From: Chara braunii
Taxonomy: Eukaryota; Streptophyta; Charophyceae; Charales; Characeae
DNA length: 25,403 nt
Reading direction: 5' to 3'
Assembly (NCBI GenBank): GCA_003427395.1
Contig: BFEA01000365.1
Span: 448,343 to 473,745 of the forward strand
Part shown: positions 1-8,984 of the stretch, one piece after another
How the letters are laid out: the number at the start of each line of letters is the position of its first letter
How positions within the stretch are numbered: position 1 is the stretch's first letter
Notes under the pieces: generated by a model
Seen by the model: the letters and a program-made list of their open reading frames with translations, nothing else
Database searches by the model: none
Told to the model about the DNA's origin: nothing
Translations under genes and position numbers: made by a program

Positions 1-197
1 ACACCTTCAGAGACACGCCCGTCTGCACACTTCTGAATAATTCAAAACGTGGAACACTGATGATACTATGCACTGTCGTATGCAGTACTCATGAGCCTTA
101 TCCGTCTACTTCCTCTAATTTGCTTTTTCTTGCCGTCAGAGGCATGTAACTCTTGTTGAAACAGTTGACAACTTGACACAATTGAACAGATCATGAG

Positions 198-240
198 CTC
201 TCTCTCTCTCTCACATACACACACACACACAGACGCAGCT

Positions 241-282
<42 letters not shown>
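198..282. repeat. CT/CA microsatellite followed by a 40-nt poly(T) run
   Basis: CT dinucleotides (198-212) pass into CA dinucleotides (217-230), then 40 uninterrupted T at 243-282. Read on the minus strand this is a 40-nt poly(A) followed by GT and GA repeats, as expected at the 3' end of a minus-strand retroposon. It may equally be simple-sequence expansion. No coding capacity is claimed; apparent open frames here come from the low-complexity sequence. Confidence 0.9.
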
Positions 283-1279
283 CCGCTTACCTGCACGTGC
301 ACCACTCTCTCGCGCATGGCGCACAGCGCCCCGCATCGCACTGCGCACCGTACCAGTGCCCCGCAACTATGATTACAATCCATCCACCCAATCATCAATG
401 TTCCCGATGGTTTCACTGTGGAGGCCGAAAGCCAAATTTTGGGGGAACTTAAGAGACTACAAGAGTCATCATGAAAGCCAGAAGTCTTGCACAGGGAAAG
501 GCTGGGGGAAGAGAATTGGAAACAAGCTTTGTGGGGGGACTTGAAGAGACTATAAGAGTCCTATCTACGTGGAAAAGAGGAATGAGGAAAGCAAGGGCTA
601 AAAAAGAGAGGGTTCCACATGTGTGGGCGCAATTTTCAGAGTTAGTGCACAAGCGGGCCACACCTGGTATATAGGTACCTCCAGGTCTTGCCTGCTGGAC
701 ACAAAAAGGCGGAACAAAGGAAAAAAGGATAGAGGAAGGCAAATGAGGGAGGCTTACTTGTTTTCATGGGGCACCTTCTTCTGGATTACTCACCCGGCAA
801 GCTTGTCCGATCTCGTTTGTCCAGTTCTGTGTGTGTGTGTGTGTGTCCAGTATATATCCCATGGCACACTCGCCATGCACCCCATGGAACCCATGGTACA
901 CCCTGCCCTGCCGTAACCAAACTAATGCTGTATGTTACCACTCTACTACTTTTCATGAAGCTACCTCGTACATACGTGGTTATCCATGACCAGCTTTCCA
1001 AAGTGCCAGGCATATAAGCTAGAGGACATGCGGAAGGCGGGAGGGCACAAGTCCCAAAAGGGTGCCAAGACCAGGCAGACTAGAAAAGCATCAAGGCATG
1101 CCAAAACCAAGAAAGCGAAAAGACATCACGGCAAAAGCAGTGAGGTGAACCATAGGCTGGAGGGCACGGGGATGGCGGGAGGGCAGACCACATGCAAGCA
1201 CACCAAACAGGGGAATTAGAAAAAAATACAAGCCCCAAAAATATTGAAAGACCGAAAAAAAATAAAAGCCGATGATGAT
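283..1279. other. Non-coding stretch with a diverged 93-bp duplication and a GT microsatellite
   Basis: I see no recognisable gene. A segment of about 27 bp at 441-467 recurs diverged at 534-560 (both contain GAGACTA and AAGAGTC), giving a period of about 93 bp. A (GT)9 tract lies at 829-846. At 860-897 the word CCATGG recurs several times. On the minus strand this interval separates the hammerhead ribozyme (1280-1335) from the poly(A) run (282-243), so it could be the body of a non-coding retroposon; that is inference. Confidence 0.5.
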
Positions 1280-1335
1280 AGATTGTTTCGTCGGAGTTTC
1301 ACCGACTCATCAGGAGGCTGAACCCTCGACAATCT
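1280..1335 (-). ncRNA. Type III hammerhead self-cleaving ribozyme
   Basis: Hammerhead ribozymes are small RNAs that cleave their own backbone; in plants they are known from retrozymes, small non-autonomous retroelements. Read 5' to 3' on the minus strand, stem III AGATTGT (1335-1329) is followed by C1328, so the cleavage triplet is GTC. Stem I pairs GAGG (1327-1324) with CCTC (1317-1314) around a 6-nt loop. The invariant CTGATGA is at 1313-1307. Stem II pairs GTCGG (1306-1302) with CCGAC (1294-1290) around a 7-nt loop. The invariant GAAA is at 1289-1286, and ACAATCT (1286-1280) closes stem III. All core positions are present and all three helices form without mismatch. The open end is stem III, which makes it type III. 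No protease or RT coding sequence lies nearby, and no second copy was seen within 2 kb. Predicted cleavage is between 1328 and 1327. Confidence 0.93.
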
Positions 1336-1809
1336 GCGGAATCCCCGTATTGATGGTTTGGATCGTGAACCCTTTGACCCATGTTGAAGGCAGACTGTCC
1401 CCAAGCAAAAAAGGAAAGCACATCCTGCAGATGGGCGGCAAGGCAGCAGAGCAGCGAGGAAGACCTGTGAAGCAAGCGGGGTGGGAAGCAAAGCAGCGGC
1501 AGAGCGCAGACAAGACAGTCTACACATCCAACACGGAGCAAATCGGCACATGACCTACACACATCATGAGTTAACCCCACAGACTGTTGGTTCCCACCAC
1601 CCGCTGAGCCAGGGAATCACTCAGACCAACATTCGTCATCACCCGCAGAAGACACAGACATCCCGAACTGAGCGCCCCCCCTAAGAGTGCTGTCGGCACC
1701 CCAGACGAGTAATGGCCGACTGTTTGGCACTGCTCGAGGGTGCTCAGCTAAGGGACACTAAAAGTAAGAAAATACAAAAAAAAAGAAACATACATAAAAA
1801 TGATTGTGT

Positions 1810-1849
<40 letters not shown>

Positions 1850-2079
1850 CGGAGGGGGTGGAGGGTGTTGTAGGGTAGGGAGAAGTACTGTGGGTGACAG
1901 CTCTGGGGGAACAGTGGCTATTTTCAGAATGCAGTTAAAAAGATGCGGAGATGACAGGGTGTGCTTATTGTGAATTGATGGCGAGGGGTTGTTGCCGGTG
2001 AGGAAAAGTAACATTCGTGATGAGAATTCCAAGGAAATTACTCATATTCCAATTTGCTGTGCATGTCACTCTTTTGCAG
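1336..2079. other. Non-coding stretch with a long TG microsatellite, ending at a splice acceptor
   Basis: No gene is recognised. A nearly pure TG tract runs from 1805 to 1847 with one interruption near 1815. The stretch ends in a pyrimidine-rich segment with TTTTGCAG at 2072-2079, a good 3' splice site directly before the coiled-coil exon. The right part is therefore probably intron. No upstream exon could be identified. Confidence 0.5.
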
Positions 2080-2661
2080 TTAAAGAAGCACTTAGATGAG
2101 CGGCGGAGACTGAAAGAGCATGCTGACGATGAACTTCAGAGGTTAAAAGAGCATGCTGAAGAAGAAAGGCGGAGATTGAAAGAGCATGCTGATGGTCTTG
2201 CATCAAGGCTTTCAGAGAGCGAGAAACAGCTTGGCTGTAGGAATGCAGAAATCAGTAATCTTCGAAATGAGGTGAACCTTCTCAGGGAGGAGATGAGATT
2301 CCAGAATGGGAAGGTACTCCAGCTCAGCTCATCAGTTGAGCAGCTGCGATACACTAACATGGAACTTCAGCGTGTTGTCCAAGAGAAAGATGCAGATATC
2401 TCATCGTTGATGGAGAAGGTCCAACTTCTAAGTGACGATGCGGGGAAGCTTTGTTATGATCTATTGAAGTTGTCAGAGGAGAAAGAGAGTCTCACAAATG
2501 AAGTGAAAGGAAAACAGAGTCTTGTTGATTGACTATCGGCTGAGGTAAAGAAGGTGAGAGAACAGGCAGAGGAAATGGAACTCCAGCTGTGGGAACGGGA
2601 TGGCCAATTGAGTATTCTGCGTGGCTCTCTGCAGGACGAGAATGAAATGGACTACGCCTAG
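2080..2661 (+). pseudogene. Coiled-coil protein exon with one in-frame stop (partial gene)
   Basis: The frame begins right after a pyrimidine tract and CAG (3' splice site, 2077-2079) and reads as Leu/Glu/Lys/Arg-rich helix for 150 codons to a TGA at 2530-2532. The same frame then continues for 42 codons of similar composition to TAG at 2659-2661. The whole 193-codon stretch looks like one long coiled coil. Near its start are three 11-residue repeats beginning LKEHA. The TGA follows GTTGAT and would be CGA (Arg) with one C-to-T change at a CpG, so a recent nonsense mutation, a pseudogene or an assembly error fits better than a natural end. GAGGTAAAG (2542-2550) and AAGGTGAGA (2551-2559) could act as splice donors, but both lie beyond the TGA. 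The ATG at 2017 is inside the presumed intron and is unlikely to be the start. I do not recognise the family; plant golgin- or filament-like proteins are possible. There is no signal peptide or membrane segment in what is visible. Confidence 0.6.
2110..2208 (+). repeat. Three tandem 33-bp units encoding 11-residue coiled-coil repeats
   Basis: Units at 2110-2142, 2143-2175 and 2176-2208 each begin with a Leu codon followed by AAAGAGCATGCTGA-like sequence and encode LKEHA plus six charged or polar residues. Eleven-residue periodicity is a hendecad, compatible with a slightly right-handed coiled coil. The last unit is the most diverged downstream of LKEHA. Confidence 0.85.
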
Positions 2662-2708
2662 TGTGGCCTTCAACATCCATCAAAGTGCTTTTTCGGAAGT
2701 TTTTCCAC

Positions 2709-3260
2709 ACTTGGGTTATGTTGCACAGTTCCAGACTCGGGAAATGTCTTGCAGTTCTGAACTTGGGACGTTGCACAGTTGCAGACTTGGAACATGTTGC
2801 ACAGTCTCCGACTTGGTACGTTGCACAGCTCCAGACTTGGGACATGTTGTTGCGTTCCAGATTTGCGACATATGCTGCAATTCCAGACTGAAGACATGTT
2901 GCGCAGTTCCAGACTTGGGACATGTAGAGTTCCGGACTCGGGACACGTTGCACAGCTCCAGACATGAGCCATGTTGTTCAGCTCCTGACTTGGGGCACAA
3001 TGTGAGGCTCCAGACTTGCAACATGTTGTGCGGTTCCAGACTTGGGACATGCTGTGCAGTTCAAGATATGGGACATGTTGCACAGCTCCAGTCTTGGGAC
3101 ATGTTGCACAGCTCCAGTATTGGGACATGTTGTGCAGTTCCCAACTCGGGACATGTTGCACAGCTCCAGACTTGGGACATGTTGCTCAGCTCCAGACTTG
3201 GGACATGTTGCACATGATGTGATGTTCCAGACTTGGGAGATGTTGCACAAACTTGGGAAT
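2709..3260. repeat. Minisatellite with a 26-bp unit, about 21 copies
   Basis: The consensus unit reads CTTGGGACATGTTG followed by CACAGCTCCAGA. Copies run nearly head to tail from 2709 to about 3260. Two early copies lack AT within GGGACATG (24-bp units) and one lacks three bases. A copy near 3200 has an insertion of about 9 bp. Copies are most alike between 3070 and 3200 and more diverged at the left. Because 26 is not a multiple of three and the unit has few stops, long open frames appear on both strands; these are artefacts and not genes. Confidence 0.93.
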
Positions 3261-4234
3261 GGAAAAATATCCATTCTTTACAACTGGCAGGTCAAGCATT
3301 TTCTACGAAGTTCTTTGTGGCGTGTGCTGTATAGACTGTGCCTAGATTGACCCAACTTCAACCAAGTGATTGTAGAAGACCGTGTTCACTGTCGTGGAGG
3401 TTAACACGAGATTCATTCCATCCACTGGGATTCAAGGTTCCTTCGTGGCCAGCCATTCTCCACCAGTCCACAGGCTGGGCAAGGTTTTCATCATGCCCCG
3501 CAGTGTTATGATAAACATAAAGCAATGAGAGAGGGGGCTGATGTTCTCTCCCCAGGACAACGTGCAAGGTTTCAGGTAGGAAGGGAGCGTGAGGGTCCTT
3601 CCTGGTCTGATGATCTTCTCTCTCAAGGGCTACGTGCAAGATCTCAGCGAGCAGAGGAATGCAGGTTTCTTTCCTGGTCAGCCATTCTCGTCAGGCGATG
3701 GTCTTCCCCCAATAACGATGCAACCTCATCATGAATGTATACAAAGCCATCGTTCCGGTCTCATACAGTGATGACTCGTGATAAGGGTGCGTTATGATCA
3801 GGGGAAGACACTAGGTGAGGTTTTCATAATCCCCCGCAGCAAGTGACGGAGTGGGCTGATATTGTGTCTCCTCTCCAGAGTCACTCTTGAATAAGCCATT
3901 GCCTTGGCCACTCTACAATCACAGAGGAGAACTCCAGTGGCATTCCGGTGTATGACCACCAGCACTTGCTGTTTGGGACAGCAGCCGGTCTCCATTCGTG
4001 AACATATCTTCACAAACGTCAATGAAAGAGGCGTNGGCTCCATGTTATGAATGAAGGTAGCTACGGAGCAGTGTTCATTGCCAAAAACAACTGGTGTCGA
4101 GAGCTTTCTGGGTGATAAAAGTTCTGCCATCAGCATGTGCGTGGCATATGTAGAAGGCTACCGGTAGTAGAGAAGTTTTCTTCTGATGCAACAAACATGC
4201 CGTCCCTCACCATCTGCTCTGTCGAGGGTTGTGG
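3261..4234. repeat. Degenerate dispersed and tandem repeats, no gene
   Basis: A segment containing AGGTTTTCATCAT and CCCCGCAG at 3482-3505 recurs diverged at 3818-3839. GCAAGG/ATTTCAG-type motifs recur at about 3560 and 3631, a spacing of about 71 bp. Related TTCCTGG/CAGCCATTCTC words occur at about 3440, 3600 and 3670. The DNA therefore looks like old, decayed tandem repeats. A single N is at 4035. No protein family is recognisable in any frame. Confidence 0.5.
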
Positions 4235-4345
4235 CTACCATCTTCACCCGGATAGCACGCCCGGTCATTATAGCCNTATTTGCGGCAACTTTCAGTGTAC
4301 ATTCAGTGATTATGACCGGGCGTTCTATTCGGGTGAAGGCGGTAG
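4235..4345. repeat. Imperfect inverted repeat with 37-nt arms (hairpin or MITE-like)
   Basis: The left arm (4235-4271) contains TTCACCCGGATAGCACGCCC. The reverse complement of the right arm (4309-4345) contains TTCACCCGAATAGAACGCCC, flanked on both arms by CTACC outside and GGTCAT inside. The spacer is 37 nt and includes an N at 4276. Arms differ at only a few positions. No target-site duplication is evident, so it may be the core of a foldback element or a transcribed hairpin. Confidence 0.75.
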
Positions 4346-4962
4346 GGGAAGTTATCAATTTATTGCTAATAAATAAATTATTGCCTGCAAGCTTTTGCGA
4401 TCCTTCATTTATCAGCTATGTCTAGATTCTGATTTCCAGCATGTAAGCTGATCCAATGTTGTATAATACATACCATCTGCCACTAACGGGCATCATCTAG
4501 CACACAGCCATCTCTTGCTACTATCACCACTACTGGTTTACTATTAATCTTCTGCAGCATGGTCGTTGAGCAGCGGAAGCAGTCGGTGCTTGTGCGCTGC
4601 AGCTGAAGGCATTTACTATATGCTATTATCATTGCCATGACATACTCATTTATGAAATAAAGAAGTAGCCATCACAGTGGTGGCTGGGACGCGCTCCTAG
4701 CTCTCCCATCAACGTTCCATCTCAAACAATCGTTAGCTAAGCAACTATAGAAAGTAAATAAAAATGGCTGGAAGCCGGGTGGGAAGGAAGCGTGACATCT
4801 GTTTGGCTTCCCCCTTTGTGATGTACCATGAGAATATCATTTCAGCCGATACTATGTCATTCAATTAGCGAATCACGTCAAAATAAAATGATGCCTTTCG
4901 GTTATTTAATATGAGAACCTCACATAACCAATGCTCCCTTGAGTACGTGATCGTCTCAGCCG
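4346..4962. other. Non-coding stretch, nothing recognised
   Basis: AT-rich and unique-looking sequence with frequent stops in all frames. I see no gene, RNA or repeat here. Confidence 0.5.
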
Positions 4963-5297
4963 CTGCTCAGATGCATTGCAGTCACTGTGTATGAAAGTGT
5001 GTCTCCCTTCTTCGGTTACACAAGAGTTCCGCAGTAAGTAAGTTATCAGCTCTAGACTGACAACTGGAAAAGACGATGCTGGCGGTGCCGTCATGATGAT
5101 GGGCTCATGATGATGGGCTGGACGTGTGGGCTCGCGGACTGCTCAGATGCCTTGCAGTCACTGTGTATGAAAGTGTGTCTCCCTTCTTCGGTTACACAGA
5201 GTTCAGCAGTAAGTTATCAGCTCTGGACTGACAAGTGAAAACGACGATGGTGACTATGCCGTCAGGATGATGGTCTGGACGTCTGGGCCCGTGGACA
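4963..5297. repeat. Tandem duplication with a 176-bp period (two copies)
   Basis: CTGCTCAGATGC starts both copies, at 4963 and 5139. Long near-identical stretches follow, including GCAGTCACTGTGTATGAAAG and CTCCCTTCTTCGGTTACACA. The second copy ends near GTGGA at about 5295. Copies differ by small indels (for example a second GTAA in the first). The first copy also has an internal doubling of TCATGATGATGGGC near 5092-5119. Confidence 0.9.
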
Positions 5298-6797
5298 CTG
5301 GAGGGAGAGGCTATTGTATCTAGGAGACAATGCATTGTTTGGGCCGTCTGCATGCGTTTTTTTTTCTTCTTCTCGACAGTCCTTTCACGTCTCCTTTGAC
5401 TTCGGTGTTTGCAGTGTAGGTTGTTAACTAACTATAGTTCCGAAACTCCTCTGACGGAAGTGGCAATTCATTAACTGAACGACATAGTCCCATTCCTCTG
5501 AGTGGAACTATATCATTCCTCCCAATGGTATAGTCCCGTTCCTCCAGATGGGACTTTCTCAGAATGCCCTGGTCATTTTGCTTCATCATTTGTATCATTA
5601 CGAACCAGCTCGTAGCTCGTTTGTGACTTGGTTGTTGCCGCTACGGAACCAGTTTCTGAATCAGTTGTTGCCCCTGCTGCTGCTGAATGCAGATTTGAGA
5701 GGCGGTTTATTATTAGCTGCTGGTGGGACACCACAGTGTGGAGTTAACATCTAGAAGGATAGTGGATGGAGAAGCTGGAGTGTACATCTAAGGAGCAATG
5801 GAGCATTTGATTCATTATATTTTGATTAAAATCATTTAATGAAAAAAAATACCGCCATGGTATAGGTTCAGAAAGGACCCCATTTATTTACTGGGTTGTG
5901 CTAATTAGTTTAACAAGCTGTGAAACAGGTACGCTGGGGAGAATGGGTCAGAGAAGGGATGTGTCACATGACAGAATTCATGAGCGGTAGTTCGTAAGAT
6001 CGAGGCTGTTGATCAGGGAGAAACTTTGGTATTTGGCTATGCGAGAGAAGAGGTACAACATTCAGTGGATGCACGACAAGTCTGCCGACAATTGACATAC
6101 ACCATGGCACATTATGGCAGTGATTTGTGAGAATCACAATGAAGCTAGCTCTGTGCATGGGCCATTCTTTTTGCGCTTGTCTGCTTGTTTGTTGACTTCA
6201 TCGCATCTTTGTTATCCTGCTCTTAGTTAAGAAGTAGGGTGATGTACGGAAATGGCCCACTGATGTTTATGACTTTGAAAACTAGTTTGGTCTGAGGGCA
6301 CTCAATCATGTGGTCTTCCCGGTGCAGATCATGCACTTGCCCATCTGCACGTCCAGGGGCATTCTGACAAAGCTAGTTTTGGAACTAGTAAGCCTAGGCA
6401 GGCCTCCAGAATTCCACACACTTTTCCCTTACAAAAACAAGTGGTGAGTACCAAGTGAAACTTACCAAAGCACAAGTATTTCACATTGTAGCCAAGACTC
6501 CATCCGGCTAAGTGGAGAATGACCCTGGCTTGCCTTCCACTGCTGGATTGAAGGCTTCTTACACCATAAAAGTAAAACCTCAGCCCTTTTCCCTGAACTC
6601 ATCTGCAGTTAGCGATGGGGCCATCCAAAACAGCACTACGTAGGTTGGGCATGGGACTCTGAAAAGGTCCGCTTCGCCCAACCTGAATGACGAGTAAGAA
6701 GATGGAAGCACATATGCCCACATGCCCATCCGATATAAAAGGAAAACAGTGGAAAAAACAGGAAACACTTCATCTCTTTTTTTTTGGTTTTAGTTGT
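5298..6797. other. Non-coding stretch, nothing recognised
   Basis: No gene is supported. ATAGTCCC followed by TTCCTC-like sequence occurs twice around 5483-5540, a minor short repeat. The remainder is unique-looking AT-rich sequence. Short open frames show no family features. Confidence 0.45.
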
Positions 6798-6835
6798 GCA
6801 GGGGCCATGCTAATCTTCTCTGCATTGTTCAATTT
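6798..6835 (-). pseudogene. U6 spliceosomal snRNA pseudogene (central core)
   Basis: The minus strand carries the most conserved part of U6 snRNA: AGAGAAGATTAGCATGGCCC followed by CTGC, preceded by AAATTG and AACAATGC. Compared with eukaryotic U6 there are about two substitutions and one deleted base over 39 nt. One substitution turns the A of the essential ACAGAGA box into G (GCAGAGA), so the copy should not work in the spliceosome. Similarity stops after CCCCTGC, and AACTAAAACC then nine A residues follow (6789-6781 on the minus strand), as in truncated retroposed U6 copies. The 5' stem-loop and 3' end are not recognisable. Confidence 0.85.
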
Positions 6836-7068
6836 CTATAGCGCTTCTGCATATTCTCCTTCCGGCTTGAGCAGACATTCGTCACGATCGATTTTTCAAA
6901 GAAATCTCTGTTTCAAAACCGTACATGAAATTTACATTTCATACAGCTTCCCCTTGAAATTTGTTTCTAAAGTGAAATCAATTTGGAATTAGTGTTTGTA
7001 CTAAGTGATATTACTAATTATCCTTCTCAATAAATAAGAATTAATTAAATAAGGTTTAACTTTAAAGA
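6836..7068. other. AT-rich spacer between the U6 relic and the RT relic
   Basis: AT-rich sequence with stops in all frames. I see no gene. The right edge is where the reverse-transcriptase frame opens. Confidence 0.4.
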
Positions 7069-8240
7069 GTTATTTTAAACATCAAACACGCCGAGTGGGA
7101 GCTGGCAATCTCAAAAACACGAGCACAAATGGTAAAAAGCCACTGTGGGGATCTAACGAGGAAGGCTGAAACTGGCTGTAGAGTACCGTTCTGGTGGATT
7201 ATAGACTCCATCTCAGACCATATCTACAACTTACCATCTGAGATCTAGTCAGTATATTCAGCAGACATCAAACGCTGCTACGAAACAAGCCCCACTGACG
7301 ACTCAACACATGGACTCCCTAAAACCATCACATTTTTCGTAAAAATTGCTTTCCAGCAGGCCAGAAAAAAAACATGGAAAAATGTCAAATTAGCCTGCAA
7401 AATCAGAAACACACAAAAAGAAGACAGATTCCACACTTTCTGGGCCAATGCCCCCCCGCAAAATACAGTAATTTTCTCCACGGAACTCATCGGTCACATG
7501 AACACAAGGCTCATCAACAATGCATACACCTCCTTGGGGGGTGCAATATGGAGGCAGACACTAGGCATCCCCATGGGGTTCAGCTGTTCACCCATCTGGT
7601 GTAACCTCTACTTCTTTCGATACGAATACAACTTCATGAAGAAACTCAAACTACAACCCAACTAAGTTTTACACTTGCTCCCTCTATTTCAGAATGTTTT
7701 CAGATACTTTTACGATCTACATTGCATTAACAACCCTGGGATCCTTGAATTCTTAAAGCCGGATATTAAAAGTGAAAGGAGTAAATACTATATCTACCCA
7801 CTCAACTACGTAACTTTAAAACAACAGACAGTAGAACACAAAAAAATGGGACATCATAAAATCTGAACCAAATGCAACTTCCTCAACACAACAGTTGAAA
7901 TCCAGGACCCCATCCGAGGTTTCTACAAAACTACCAAATATGACAAAAGGAGAGACTTAGACTTCCTTATCAACAGGTCCCTCAAATATGAATCCAACAG
8001 GCCGATAAATCAGTCAGTAAAAATACTGATCCCCCAAGTCATCAGCGTAATGAGTCTCCTCTGAACCTGAAGACGCAGCCACTGAAATAATCGATAGTAT
8101 GCAAGCAATGGTAGAAAATGGATTCAACCCCTAGATGTCTGAAAATCATCAAAGACGTACTCCAAGACCCGCACTCCTATCAACCATTCCGATGCAACAG
8201 CGCAATAGTTCTCGGATCACTCCAACCCCAACTGCGTGTG
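7069..8240 (+). pseudogene. Decayed reverse transcriptase, Penelope-like/non-LTR type
   Basis: One frame reads about 330 codons from 7069 to 8061 with three internal stops (TAG 7246, TAA 7663, TGA 7864) and ends at TGA 8062. Further coding-like segments occur in the other two frames to about 8240. Order of motifs: ADIKRCYETSP (7261-7293, block A with the first catalytic Asp), LGIPMGFSCSPIWCNLYFF (7561-7617, the substrate-binding block B), FRYFYDLHCINN (7699-7734, block C), IYPLNYVTLKQQT (thumb side, about 7792-7830) and YDKRRDLDF (about 7939-7965). Block C should read Y-x-D-D; here the first Asp is Tyr, one base change, so the enzyme is dead. IPMG-x-x-CSP and the YDKR block point to the Penelope-like group of RTs rather than Ty1/Ty3 or classical LINEs; exact clade is uncertain. 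No endonuclease domain is visible, and the element is truncated on the left. Confidence 0.8.
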
Positions 8241-8287
8241 CGTGATAGTGTGTGATGTGTGTAGACTACTCACTTGTAGTTTGCTTC

Positions 8288-8325
8288 GGATGGCGGACTG
8301 CCCTGAGGGGGCAGGTTCGCCATCC
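8288..8325. other. GC-rich hairpin beside the AC microsatellite
   Basis: GGATGGCG (8288-8295) pairs with CGCCATCC (8318-8325), and an inner CTGCCC pairs with GGGCAG around a short loop. It lies between the RT relic and the AC tract. It might be the folded 3' end of the RT element, but no boundary proves this. It is not a hammerhead. Confidence 0.6.
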
Positions 8326-8353
8326 TCCCGGGCCCCATCACGAGGGAATGAGG

Positions 8354-8358
<5 letters not shown>

Positions 8359-8419
<61 letters not shown>
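8359..8419. repeat. (AC)n microsatellite, 61 bp
   Basis: Uninterrupted AC dinucleotides run from 8359 to 8419. They are followed to about 8870 by CA-rich, C-rich sequence with many ACAC words, so apparent Cys/Val or Thr/His open frames here are artefacts. Confidence 0.95.
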
Positions 8420-8423
<4 letters not shown>

Positions 8424-8876
8424 GATAAAACACTCACACTAACCTAAAGAACCACACATTTACAGATAAGAATACACTCACTCACACATTCATGTACACA
8501 CACACATACACATACAACACCCCACAAGTACTCTCATATATAAAGCCATCCTATCACCACTCCGAACACAACACAGAGACGAACTAACAACCCCCAGCAT
8601 GATCACCAACCTTTAAAACAAAAACAACACCACTCCCCACAGAAGCCATCCACGTAACCGCCATACCCTTACCCACACCCAAGGAAAAGAACTAACACTT
8701 CTCCCACCCACCATCCCCCACCAATCACCCTTCACACACCAGAACAACGCACACACCCACTGCTCTCCACCTGGACTTCCCCCCACACAACTAACAATGT
8801 CAGCCTTTCCCAAACCACAACCCCCGCCAACATTTCTTGAAGGCCTACCCCCACACACAAACCCACTTTTCCATAC
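8420..8876. other. CA-rich non-coding stretch
   Basis: Strand-asymmetric, cytosine- and adenine-rich DNA with ACACACAC words and very few G residues on the plus strand. No gene is recognised. The minus-strand open frame at 8613-9011 reflects the absence of stop-forming words in this composition. Confidence 0.45.
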
Positions 8877-8984
8877 CGGTGTGATGAAACCCGGGGAGGG
8901 GTCACCTACCGTTCGCTGAAGCCATGGGCAACAGCGCCTGTCACTCGCTGCGCCCGCTTCCAAGGTCCTCAGCGACTGGTAGGG
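8877..8984. repeat. 108-bp direct repeat, copy 1
   Basis: This segment, starting CGGTGTGATGAAACCCGGGG, is about 92% identical by eye to 11852-11959 with no indels. Shared landmarks include GTTCGCTGAAGCC, CAACAGCGCCTGTCACTC and GGTCCTCAGCGAC. The copies may be ends of one 3.1-kb element or two copies of a dispersed repeat; no terminal dinucleotides or target duplication could be assigned. Confidence 0.9.

Noticed and set aside
2492-3350. Long open frames on both strands encoding Cys/His/Met-rich repeats
   Set aside because: They are translations of the 26-bp minisatellite in several frames and have no other support.
3605-3660. CTGATGA at 3607 and again at 10677 as possible further hammerheads
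   Set aside because: Neither is followed by a closing stem II and GAAA, and no cleavage triplet with stem III partner is present.
8217-8424. Open frames across the AC microsatellite
   Set aside because: They are dinucleotide-repeat translations (Cys-Val or Thr-His) without coding meaning.
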